Made by a program: the position numbers and the translations under genes. The notes under the pieces were generated by a model. That model was given only the letters and a program-made list of their open reading frames with translations. It made no database searches and was not told the origin of the DNA. Positions 1 to 5,677 of a DNA stretch of 5,677 nt are shown in pieces. This DNA is from Candidatus Arcticimaribacter sp. (GTDB taxonomy: Bacteria > Bacteroidota > Bacteroidia > Flavobacteriales > Flavobacteriaceae). Within the stretch, counting starts at the first letter, position 1, and every line of letters begins with the position of its first letter. The stretch covers positions 1 to 5,677 of the forward strand of contig WTJB01000246.1 of the NCBI GenBank assembly GCA_011526335.1. Reading direction: 5' to 3'.

Positions 1-809
1 CCTTAGCGAAGGACTTTACTTTTATCAAGAAGGGTAAAACTTATGGTTTTGACGCTGTAGTCAATATGATACATGGAACCCCTGGTGAGGATGGAATGCT
101 AGCGGCCTATTTAACCCTTTTGGGGATTCCCCAAACCAGTTGTGATGCCTATAGTGCTGGATTGACGTACAACAAAAGAGATTGTCTTTCTGTTGCAAAA
201 AGTTTTGGTATTCCTACCGCAAAGAGTTTCAGCTTGGACAAAGGTCAAAGCATAAACCCCGATGAAATATTAGAACAGGTAGGGCTTCCCTGTTTTGTGA
301 AAGCCAATAGAGCAGGAAGCAGTTTTGGAGTCTATAAAGTTGACCAAGCGGATGATCTAACCCCCTCAATTCATAAAGCTTTTGAAGAAGATACGCAATT
401 GATTATCGAAAGTGCTTTATCGGGTAGAGAAGTAACCGTTGGTGTCATGGAATGGAAGGGAGATATAAAAGTTTTGCCCATTACAGAAATTATTAGTGAA
501 AATGCCTTTTTTGATTATGAGGCCAAATATCTTGGAAAGTCCCAAGAAATTACTCCAGCTGACCTCCCCGAAGACTGGAAAAAACAAGTAAAGGACTTGG
601 CCAAAAGCATCTATCAAAAACTAGGGTTGCGTGGTATTACACGAAGTGAATTTATTTTTCATAACGATATTCCTCACCTGCTAGAGGTCAACACCATCCC
701 GGGGATGACGCTTCAAAGCATCATTCCACAACAACTGGAGAACGCTGGTCTTACGCTTTTGGAAGTGCTCGAAGAGCTCATTCAAAGCTGCCTCCGTAAA
801 AAAGTGTAA
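1..809 (+). CDS. ddl: D-alanine--D-alanine ligase, 5'-truncated by the window edge
   Basis: This cytoplasmic ATP-grasp enzyme joins two D-alanines for the peptidoglycan stem peptide. The frame is open from base 3, and the residues before the ATG at 66 (ending FDAVVN) fit the family, so that ATG is internal and the true start lies upstream. About 268 residues are visible; some 50-60 N-terminal residues are probably missing. Visible motifs are HGTPGEDG (72-95), the ATP-binding strand and Ser loop KANRAGSSFG (300-329), the omega-loop FFDYEAKY (507-530) with the Tyr typical of D-Ala-D-Ala rather than D-Ala-D-lactate ligases, and the metal-binding end LLEVNTIPGMT (678-710), whose Glu (684) and Asn (690) are metal ligands. 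The first metal ligand, Asp in E. coli DdlB, aligns with Glu in RSEF (648-650). It ends 9 bases before coaD, suggesting co-transcription. The function call is secure. Confidence 0.95.
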   Translation, partial: LAKDFTFIKKGKTYGFDAVVNMIHGTPGEDGMLAAYLTLLGIPQTSCDAYSAGLTYNKRDCLSVAKSFGIPTAKSFSLDKGQSINPDEILEQVGLPCFVKANRAGSSFGVYKVDQADDLTPSIHKAFEEDTQLIIESALSGREVTVGVMEWKGDIKVLPITEIISENAFFDYEAKYLGKSQEITPADLPEDWKKQVKDLAKSIYQKLGLRGITRSEFIFHNDIPHLLEVNTIPGMTLQSIIPQQLENAGLTLLEVLEELIQSCLRKKV

Positions 810-818
810 TTTAGACCT

Positions 819-1280
819 ATGAGAAAAGCTATTTTTCCCGGTTCATTTGATCCTATAACACTCGGTCATGTTGATGTTATTCAACGCTCCCTACCCCTTT
901 TTGACGAGTTGGTTATTGCTATTGGGGTTAATTCCAATAAAAAATATAGGTTTAGTCTTGACCAACGTATACGGTTTATAGAAGAAACTTTTTCGCAGGA
1001 ATCAAAAATCAAAGTACAATCCTACGAGGGGCTGACAGTAAATTTTTGTCAGGAGATCGGCGCAAAATTTATTTTACGCGGCTTGCGCAACCCTGCAGAT
1101 TTTGAATTTGAAAAATCCATAACGCATGTCAACAGAACCCTCTCGGAAATAGAAACCGTTTTTCTGTTGACTTCTTCTGCCACGGCATTTATCAGCAGTA
1201 GTATAGTGCGCGAGGTTATGCACTTTAATGGAGATTACAGCAGCATGGTTCCCGATGCCGTGACTCATGAAGGAGAGTAG
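819..1280 (+). CDS. coaD: Phosphopantetheine adenylyltransferase
   Basis: CoaD transfers AMP from ATP to 4'-phosphopantetheine, giving dephospho-CoA in the penultimate step of coenzyme A synthesis. The 153-residue protein has the usual family length and is complete. It shows the nucleotidyltransferase signature GSFDPITLGH (residues 8-17, T/HxGH at 14-17), the substrate-binding lysines in NSNKKYRFSL (38-47), RGLRNPADFEFE (87-98) and the C-terminal ISSSIVRE (125-132) that contacts ATP. The ATG at 819 places the first strand directly ahead of the signature and needs no Shine-Dalgarno sequence; the 9-base gap after ddl has none. It probably shares a transcript with ddl. Its last 16 bases overlap the end of the convergent Nudix gene, so no free terminator space exists between them. 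By family knowledge CoaD is cytoplasmic and hexameric. Confidence 0.97.
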   Translation: MRKAIFPGSFDPITLGHVDVIQRSLPLFDELVIAIGVNSNKKYRFSLDQRIRFIEETFSQESKIKVQSYEGLTVNFCQEIGAKFILRGLRNPADFEFEKSITHVNRTLSEIETVFLLTSSATAFISSSIVREVMHFNGDYSSMVPDAVTHEGE

Positions 1281-1867
1281 CGTACGACTTCTTTAATATT
1301 TTCATACGCGTTTTCAAAAAGATGCTCAAAATCTTTTTCTTCTTTCCACACCGCTTTTTCTATGCCTTCTTCTGTTTGCGGTTCTAAAGTACCCTCAAAG
1401 TCTGTACGCATAGCATACCAAAACGTTTTCTTAAGCTTGTAGACATTGTTGCGTTTAAAAATATGAAAGGTAGTAGGTAAAATCCCAGTGATTTCAACGT
1501 TTTGAACAGCCGTTTCTTCTTCTACCTCTCGGATTGCTGCTTTCTGAATGTTTTCTTTTTTCTCTACCCTTCCCTTGGGTAAATCCCATTTATCGTTTCG
1601 ATAAATAAACAAATAGCGTTTTTCATCTTTATGCTGAACAAAGCCCCCTGCAGCGACCACCACTGGAAAAAAACGAAGAAAATGTTGCCACAATTTATCC
1701 TCTTTCGCGTGGTACAAGTAAATCCCTTTACACTTTTTTGATTTCAATGCTTTGATAATGAATTCTTTTGAGGTGTACTTCGCGAAAAATAAGGGAAATT
1801 CTGTTGTTTGTTTTTGTAAAGTAGTCGTTAAATATAGTGGCTTTTGATTGAAAAATACTTTATACAT
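1265..1867 (-). CDS. Nudix hydrolase with an extra N-terminal region
   Basis: A 200-residue protein with a Nudix fold at about residues 66-185. The Nudix box runs from G99 to V121: G99 and E105 give Gx5E, and REVEEETAV (113-121) carries the catalytic Mg-binding glutamates. The box glycine near its end is alanine here (A120). WDLPKGRVE (94-102) leads into it. Nudix enzymes cleave nucleoside diphosphates linked to another group; the substrate here cannot be read from sequence. Residues 1-65 (starting MYKVFFNQKPLYL) lie outside the Nudix core. I recall similar N-terminal regions in Bacteroidota Nudix proteins, so this looks like a lineage-typical architecture and not a recent fusion. The start at 1867 lies 6 bases from the divergent pyrE start. 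The 3' end overlaps coaD by 16 bases. I see no clear promoter on this strand inside early pyrE. Confidence 0.9.
   Translation of the reverse strand: MYKVFFNQKPLYLTTTLQKQTTEFPLFFAKYTSKEFIIKALKSKKCKGIYLYHAKEDKLWQHFLRFFPVVVAAGGFVQHKDEKRYLFIYRNDKWDLPKGRVEKKENIQKAAIREVEEETAVQNVEITGILPTTFHIFKRNNVYKLKKTFWYAMRTDFEGTLEPQTEEGIEKAVWKEEKDFEHLFENAYENIKEVVRYSPS
1316..1338 (+). terminator. Weak candidate hairpin past coaD, inside the Nudix gene
   Basis: AAAAAGAT (1316-1323) and ATCTTTTT (1331-1338) form a perfect 8-bp inverted repeat with a 7-base loop, 35 bases after the coaD stop. The A-tract/T-tract form resembles a terminator, but only one pair is G-C, so the stem is weak. It also encodes part of the Nudix protein (around DFEHLF). 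A chance origin in AT-rich DNA is quite possible. Confidence 0.15.
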
Positions 1868-1870
1868 TTG
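1844..1870 (+). promoter_or_regulatory. Candidate Bacteroidota-type promoter for pyrE
   Basis: TACATTTG at 1863-1870 is an exact match to the Bacteroidota -7 box TAnnTTTG, and a TTG at 1844-1846 could serve as the -33 element. The spacing is 16 bases, slightly shorter than the 17-23 I recall for Flavobacterium. The box overlaps the start codon of the divergent Nudix gene (1865-1867) and ends 3 bases before the pyrE ATG. Transcription would therefore begin at or next to that ATG, implying a leaderless message. The motif match is seen directly; promoter activity is inference. Confidence 0.4.
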
Positions 1871-1873
1871 CGT

Positions 1874-2515
1874 ATGATTTACAATGAAACAACAGCCTTA
1901 AAAACTGCCGAATATCTTTTAAACATTAACGCCATAAAATTGCAACCCGAAGACCCCTTTATCTGGGCAAGTGGTTGGAAATCTCCCATATATTGTGACA
2001 ATCGTTTGGCATTATCGTTTCCGGAAGTTAGAACTTTTTTAGCGGAAACAATAGCAAATCAGATAAAAGATCTTTACGGAACGGACATTACCATTGCAGG
2101 AGTGGCCACCGGAGCCATTGGCATTGGAGCCTTGGTTGCACAAGCGCTCGACCTTCCGTTTGTCTATGTTCGCCCAGAACCTAAAAAACACGGAAGGCAA
2201 AATCAAATTGAAGGTTATCTAAATCCAGACAAAAAGGTGGTGGTTGTCGAAGATTTAATCAGCACTGGAATGAGCAGCCTCAATGCCGTCAGTGCGCTTA
2301 AGGAAGCGAACGCTGATGTTCTTGGTATGATTGCCTTGTTTACCTATGGATTTGAAAAAGCCCAAACCAACTTTTCATCGGCAGGTATTCCCTTATACAC
2401 GCTGAGCGATTATGATCATCTTCTTGCTTTTGCCACCCAAACAAAAGCCATTTCTGAAGAACAACAAGCCACCTTAAAGTCTTGGAGAACAGCTCCATCA
2501 GAATGGGGACGTTAG
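1874..2515 (+). CDS. pyrE: Orotate phosphoribosyltransferase
   Basis: PyrE joins orotate and PRPP to form orotidine 5'-monophosphate, the fifth step of de novo pyrimidine synthesis, in the cytoplasm and normally as a dimer. The 213-residue protein has the substrate-binding stretch WASGWKSPIYCDNR (residues 31-44), the flexible catalytic loop RPEPKKHGRQNQIEG (100-114) with K104 and H106, and the PRPP-binding signature VVVVEDLISTGMSS (122-135) with E126 and D127. I chose the ATG at 1874 (MIYNETTALK) because it matches the usual flavobacterial N-terminus; an in-frame ATG at 1844 would add ten unlike residues and overlap the Nudix gene. The start is 6 bases from the divergent Nudix start. The stop overlaps the end of convergent birA by 4 bases. 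It stands alone on its strand, so it needs its own promoter. Confidence 0.97.
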   Translation: MIYNETTALKTAEYLLNINAIKLQPEDPFIWASGWKSPIYCDNRLALSFPEVRTFLAETIANQIKDLYGTDITIAGVATGAIGIGALVAQALDLPFVYVRPEPKKHGRQNQIEGYLNPDKKVVVVEDLISTGMSSLNAVSALKEANADVLGMIALFTYGFEKAQTNFSSAGIPLYTLSDYDHLLAFATQTKAISEEQQATLKSWRTAPSEWGR

Positions 2516-3243
2516 TATAACAGTTCCACTTCTTTGATGGCGTAGGTAGAAAATTCACTTTCTTCATTTTCTACCAGAAGTTTTCCTTCAGGGGTTACCC
2601 CACGTAGGCAGCCCGTAAAGACATGATCTCCTACCCGAAAACTAGTAGGGATGTCTTTTTTAAAGAGTAAATCGTTGTACTGTTGTAGCAATTGATCTTT
2701 GGGCGTGCGGTCTTCTAAGGCCTCCGCCAAAACCTTTTGAACTGCCGCTAAAACTTCAGCTCTAGAAAATTTGGTTCCAGCCAGGACGGCCATAGAACTC
2801 GCCCGTTCTAATCCTTGAAAATTGGTCTGATTGACATTTATCCCTAACCCTATAATCATGGCCACGCATTCAGAACCGCGAAAAATAGTTTCGATAAGCA
2901 CCCCAGCTATTTTCTTATTTCCTGACAAAATGTCGTTCGGCCATTTTATCCGAAGGGATGGAATATAAAACGCTTTAAGGGCCGTATGAATGGCAAGCGT
3001 GATCCTAGCATTGGCCTGCATAAGGTCAAAAACAAAGCCTTTGGGCAGGGCTTGGTAGATGGAAAACGTTAGGTTTTTGTAGGGTTCGCTATCCCACGAA
3101 GCATTGCGCTGCCCTTTTCCTTTCGATTGACTTTCCGCCCAAATCAAATCTTTTGAAGAGGCCAAAGCCAAATGATGACGGCGTTTTAGCTCTTCATTGG
3201 TAGAATCGATGGCATCAAGTTTGATTAGATTGAAATATGGCAT
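2512..3243 (-). CDS. birA: Biotin--[acetyl-CoA-carboxylase] ligase, no DNA-binding domain
   Basis: This ligase makes biotinyl-5'-AMP from biotin and ATP and attaches biotin to a lysine of biotin-dependent carboxylases. The 243-residue protein starts directly with the catalytic domain (LDAIDSTNEEL, residues 9-19) and lacks the helix-turn-helix of E. coli BirA, so it should be an enzyme only and not a repressor. Further motifs are KWPNDI (100-105), KKIAGVLIE (110-118) and GLGINVN (132-138), then a small C-terminal domain (about 197-243). The biotinyl-AMP loop GKGQRNASW (42-50) departs from the E. coli GRGRRGRKW at several positions. I chose the ATG at 3243 (MPYFNLIKL): the frame can extend to 3315, but that adds 24 residues unlike the family and runs into rsfS. 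Its 3' end overlaps pyrE by 4 bases. It diverges from rsfS across 58 bases. Confidence 0.93.
   Translation of the reverse strand: MPYFNLIKLDAIDSTNEELKRRHHLALASSKDLIWAESQSKGKGQRNASWDSEPYKNLTFSIYQALPKGFVFDLMQANARITLAIHTALKAFYIPSLRIKWPNDILSGNKKIAGVLIETIFRGSECVAMIIGLGINVNQTNFQGLERASSMAVLAGTKFSRAEVLAAVQKVLAEALEDRTPKDQLLQQYNDLLFKKDIPTSFRVGDHVFTGCLRGVTPEGKLLVENEESEFSTYAIKEVELLY
2545..2575 (+). terminator. Candidate hairpin terminator past pyrE, inside birA
   Basis: GGTAGAAAAT (2545-2554) and ATTTTCTACC (2566-2575) form a perfect 10-bp inverted repeat with an 11-base loop, beginning 29 bases after the pyrE stop. Only a short T run follows (2579-2582), and the stem has four G-C pairs, so it is a weak intrinsic terminator at best. 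It lies in the coding sequence of convergent birA (around residues 223-233). The repeat is seen directly; the terminator role is inferred from its position. Confidence 0.3.
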
Positions 3244-3254
3244 GGGAAACTGTA

Positions 3255-3281
3255 TTGTCTGCCAATAAAGTGATAAATTTG
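3255..3281 (+). promoter_or_regulatory. Candidate Bacteroidota-type promoter for rsfS-ftsH
   Basis: The 58-base gap between birA and rsfS holds TAAATTTG at 3274-3281, an exact TAnnTTTG -7 box, with TTG at 3255-3257 as a possible -33 element 16 bases upstream. Transcription should start near 3285-3288, giving an A-rich leader of about 14-17 bases without a Shine-Dalgarno sequence, which is normal for this phylum. The motif is seen directly; activity is inferred. I found no equally good box on the opposite strand for birA. Confidence 0.5.
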
Positions 3282-3301
3282 TAATAAAGAAAATAATTTT
3301 A

Positions 3302-3673
3302 ATGACAAAAACCACCCACGGTGCAGACCACCTTATCGCTCAAATCATCTCAGGAATTGAAGAAGTAAAAGGTCTTGACATAAAACTTTTGGATTTACGC
3401 GATTTGGACAATACGGTCTGCGACTATTTTGTGGTGTGTTCTGGAACCTCCAATACCCATGTGGGTGCTGTTGTGAACTCCATACAAAAATTGGTCAGTA
3501 AAGCCTTAAAAGAAAAACCCTACCACACAGAAGGTCTAGAAAATGCCGAATGGGTATTGATGGACTACATCAACGTGGTAGTGCATGTTTTTCAGAAACA
3601 AACAAGAGAATTTTACAATATTGAAGAACTTTGGGGCGATGCAAAAACCACTCAAATTGCTTCAAACTATTAA
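3302..3673 (+). CDS. rsfS: Ribosomal silencing factor RsfS
   Basis: RsfS (Iojap/DUF143 family) binds ribosomal protein L14 (uL14) on the large subunit and blocks subunit joining, which lowers translation when nutrients are short. The 123-residue protein is full length for the family. It carries the hallmark LDLRDLDNTVCDYFVVCSG (residues 30-48), then HTEGLENAEWVLMDYINVVV (75-94, with the conserved EG and W) and FYNIEELWGDA (104-114). The ATG at 3302 is the first in frame after the candidate promoter and gives the expected N-terminus. ftsH starts 5 bases after its stop, so the two are almost surely on one transcript. This pairing is, as I recall, common in flavobacterial genomes. Product identity is secure; its activity in this organism is inferred from the family. 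Confidence 0.96.
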   Translation: MTKTTHGADHLIAQIISGIEEVKGLDIKLLDLRDLDNTVCDYFVVCSGTSNTHVGAVVNSIQKLVSKALKEKPYHTEGLENAEWVLMDYINVVVHVFQKQTREFYNIEELWGDAKTTQIASNY

Positions 3674-3678
3674 TAAAA

Positions 3679-5652
3679 ATGGCAAAGAAAAAGAAAAACA
3701 CGACGTCTAAGTTTAATCTGTATTGGATTTATGGCATCATCGCCGTTCTTCTCATCGGCAGTAGTTTGATTGGAGAAGGAGGAGCAGCAACGACAAACAA
3801 AACCAACACCTCTGATTTTTTACGTCACCTTAACAATGGAGATGTCGAAAAGGTGGTGATTCAGAATGAAAAGATTGCTAAAATATTTCTTTCTAGAGAA
3901 GCTTTAGATAAAACCGAGCACAAAGCGGCGAAGGCTAAAAATATTTTAGGTCAAGAAAACATAAAAGGCCCCCATTATGCTTTTGAATTTGGGGACCTAA
4001 AACTTTTTCAAGAAAGATTGGAAAGCGCCCGCGACCGAGGGGTGAGTTTTAACTATGAATTTGTGACCATTGAAAATAAATTCTTTGACGTTATCCTCAG
4101 CTTCCTTCCGATCATCGTCATCGTATTGGTATGGATTTTCATCATGCGAAGAATGTCTGGAAATGCCGGAGGTGGAGCTGGTGGACAAATATTCAATATA
4201 GGAAAATCGAAAGCCAAACTCTTTGATGAAAAAAGCGATATAAAAGTAACGTTCAAAGATGTTGCCGGATTAGAAGGCGCCAAAGAAGAGGTACAAGAGA
4301 TCGTAGACTTTTTAAAAAATCCCCAAAAATACACTGTTCTAGGAGGTAAGATTCCAAAAGGAGCCCTCCTGGTAGGACAACCTGGAACCGGAAAAACACT
4401 TTTGGCTAAAGCCGTAGCTGGAGAGGCAAAAGTTCCCTTTTTCTCTTTATCTGGATCTGACTTTGTAGAAATGTTTGTGGGTGTAGGGGCCTCACGTGTT
4501 CGGGACCTCTTTAAACAAGCCAAAGAGAAATCGCCTGCCATTATATTTATTGATGAAATTGATGCTATCGGACGTGCACGGGGGAAAAACAATTTTACAG
4601 GCTCTAACGACGAAAGAGAAAACACCCTTAACCAGCTTTTAACCGAAATGGATGGTTTTGGCACCAACACCAATGTTATTGTGTTGGCTGCTACCGACAG
4701 AGCGGATGTTTTGGACAAGGCACTCATGCGGGCTGGACGCTTTGATCGACAAATCTATGTTGACCTCCCTGACGTACGTGAGCGTAAAGAAATCTTTAAA
4801 GTACATCTAGGACCTTTAAAAACAACCAAGACACTGGATGTAGATTTTCTCTCTAAACAAACGCCTGGGTTCTCTGGAGCAGACATTGCCAATGTCTGTA
4901 ATGAAGCCGCACTTATAGCCGCACGAAAAAACAAAAAATCTGTCGGAAAACAAGATTTCCTAGATGCTGTTGACCGCATTGTAGGAGGTCTTGAAAAGAA
5001 AAATAAAATCATTACCGAAGGAGAGAAAAAAACCATTGCTTTCCACGAGGCAGGTCATGCCATGGTAAGCTGGTTCCTCGAATTTGCCGCACCACTAGTA
5101 AAGGTAACCATTGTTCCTAGAGGACAGTCTTTAGGGGCTGCATGGTATCTACCCGAAGAGCGTATGATTGTTCGGACGGAACAAATGCTCGACGAAATGT
5201 GTGCTACCCTTGGTGGACGTGCTGCCGAAAAAGTGATTTTTGATAAAATCTCTACTGGCGCACTCAGTGATTTAGAAAAAGTAACCCGTCAAGCAAGAGC
5301 TATGGTAACCGTGTATGGTCTGAATGAAGAGATCGGAAACATCACCTACTATGACTCAACCGGACAGACAGATCAAACATTCTCGAAACCTTATTCTGAA
5401 GAGACCGCTCAAAAAATAGACAAAGAAATATCTACGCTCGTAGAATTTCAATACGAAAGAGCCTGCAATTTAGTGGCCCAAAACAAAGAGAAACTAACAG
5501 CATTGGCCGATCGTTTATTGGAAAAAGAAGTGATTTTTAAAGACGATCTTGTCGAAATTCTTGGCGAACGCCCTTTTGACAAAAAAGAGGAGACAAAGAA
5601 AGACGAAGAAGAAAACAACAACACAGAAGAAGCACCTTCTACTGAGGCATAA
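3679..5652 (+). CDS. ftsH: ATP-dependent zinc metalloprotease FtsH
   Basis: FtsH is a membrane-anchored hexameric AAA+ protease that degrades misassembled membrane proteins and some cytoplasmic regulators. In this 657-residue protein a first membrane helix (about 13-32) is followed by a periplasmic domain (33-135), a second helix (136-157) and a Gly-rich linker (161-169). The AAA module has Walker A GQPGTGKT (233-240), pore motif FVG (266-268), Walker B IIFIDEID (288-295) and the arginine-finger stretch RAGRFDRQ (351-358, R354 and R357). The zinc site is HEAGH (456-460) with D531 as third ligand. A charged, Glu/Lys-rich tail covers about 634-657. Two AAA positions are unusual: Gln234 in Walker A, usually Pro, and Asp340 at sensor 1, usually Asn. 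I chose the ATG at 3679 ([10 protein letters not shown]); an earlier in-frame ATG at 3631 lies inside rsfS. No clear terminator follows in the remaining 25 bases. Confidence 0.98.
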   Translation: MAKKKKNTTSKFNLYWIYGIIAVLLIGSSLIGEGGAATTNKTNTSDFLRHLNNGDVEKVVIQNEKIAKIFLSREALDKTEHKAAKAKNILGQENIKGPHYAFEFGDLKLFQERLESARDRGVSFNYEFVTIENKFFDVILSFLPIIVIVLVWIFIMRRMSGNAGGGAGGQIFNIGKSKAKLFDEKSDIKVTFKDVAGLEGAKEEVQEIVDFLKNPQKYTVLGGKIPKGALLVGQPGTGKTLLAKAVAGEAKVPFFSLSGSDFVEMFVGVGASRVRDLFKQAKEKSPAIIFIDEIDAIGRARGKNNFTGSNDERENTLNQLLTEMDGFGTNTNVIVLAATDRADVLDKALMRAGRFDRQIYVDLPDVRERKEIFKVHLGPLKTTKTLDVDFLSKQTPGFSGADIANVCNEAALIAARKNKKSVGKQDFLDAVDRIVGGLEKKNKIITEGEKKTIAFHEAGHAMVSWFLEFAAPLVKVTIVPRGQSLGAAWYLPEERMIVRTEQMLDEMCATLGGRAAEKVIFDKISTGALSDLEKVTRQARAMVTVYGLNEEIGNITYYDSTGQTDQTFSKPYSEETAQKIDKEISTLVEFQYERACNLVAQNKEKLTALADRLLEKEVIFKDDLVEILGERPFDKKEETKKDEEENNNTEEAPSTEA

Positions 5653-5677
5653 TTGATTATTAGACTTGGCTTTATTC

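Noticed and set aside
1181..1262. 8-bp inverted repeat CACGGCAT / ATGCCGTG within coaD
   Set aside because: The arms are 66 bases apart, both inside conserved coaD codons, and no T-run follows. Chance is the simplest explanation.
1844..1873. Upstream in-frame ATG for pyrE
   Set aside because: It would add ten residues unlike PyrE N-termini and overlap the Nudix gene by 24 bases; the ATG at 1874 gives the usual flavobacterial start.
2340..2567. Minus-strand open frame across the pyrE/birA junction (75 codons)
   Set aside because: It overlaps two well-supported genes, and its product shows no recognisable motif.
3244..3315. Longer biotin ligase starting at 3315
   Set aside because: The added 24 residues are hydrophobic but unlike the family, would overlap rsfS, and would cover its candidate promoter. 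The domain naturally begins at MPYFNLIKLD. I do not read the extension as a signal peptide, since the enzyme is cytoplasmic.
3631..3678. Longer ftsH starting inside rsfS
   Set aside because: The 16 extra residues are the out-of-frame end of rsfS; MAKKKK at 3679 precedes the first membrane helix as expected.
4053..4727. Long open frame on the minus strand opposite ftsH (224 codons)
   Set aside because: It lies wholly antisense to the strongly conserved FtsH AAA domain, and its Ser/Pro/Thr-rich translation resembles no family I know. It is a codon-bias shadow.
4755..5036. Second minus-strand open frame opposite ftsH (93 codons)
   Set aside because: It is antisense to conserved FtsH sequence, of low complexity, and has no promoter box or family resemblance.
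5653..5677. Possible terminator or next gene after ftsH
   Set aside because: Only 25 AT-rich bases are present. I see no stem, start codon with an open frame, or promoter box, so nothing can be called.

Overview
This window is a compact stretch of chromosomal housekeeping genes from a bacterium of the phylum Bacteroidota, most likely class Flavobacteriia (family Flavobacteriaceae). Three things point there. The proteins, especially FtsH, PyrE, RsfS and the two-part Nudix protein, read like flavobacterial versions. No start codon has a convincing Shine-Dalgarno sequence; the leaders are A/T-rich instead. Two upstream regions carry the Bacteroidota -7 promoter box TAnnTTTG. The DNA is moderately AT-rich throughout, with no visible change in composition.

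Layout, left to right: the 3' part of ddl (D-alanine--D-alanine ligase, +), coaD (phosphopantetheine adenylyltransferase, +), a Nudix hydrolase gene (-), pyrE (orotate phosphoribosyltransferase, +), a birA-type biotin--protein ligase without a DNA-binding domain (-), rsfS (ribosomal silencing factor, +) and ftsH (membrane AAA+ zinc protease, +, complete). Twenty-five bases follow ftsH, with no gene or clear terminator. There is no mobile element, CRISPR array, tRNA or rRNA, and no intergenic stretch longer than 58 bases.

The genes do not form one pathway. They cover cell-wall precursor synthesis (ddl), coenzyme A synthesis (coaD), pyrimidine synthesis (pyrE), biotin attachment to carboxylases (birA), ribosome control (rsfS) and membrane protein quality control (ftsH). 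ddl-coaD and rsfS-ftsH look like co-transcribed pairs, with gaps of 9 and 5 bases. The middle genes alternate strand: both tail-to-tail pairs overlap (by 16 and 4 bases), and the head-to-head pair Nudix/pyrE is only 6 bases apart. Promoters and terminators must therefore lie inside neighbouring coding sequence.

I do not see an undescribed multi-gene system. The points most worth a second look are two substitutions in the FtsH ATPase core (second Walker A position Pro to Gln, sensor-1 Asn to Asp), the 6-base Nudix/pyrE divergent junction whose promoter box predicts a leaderless pyrE message, a perfect 10-bp inverted repeat just past pyrE inside birA, and an altered biotinyl-AMP loop in the biotin ligase.
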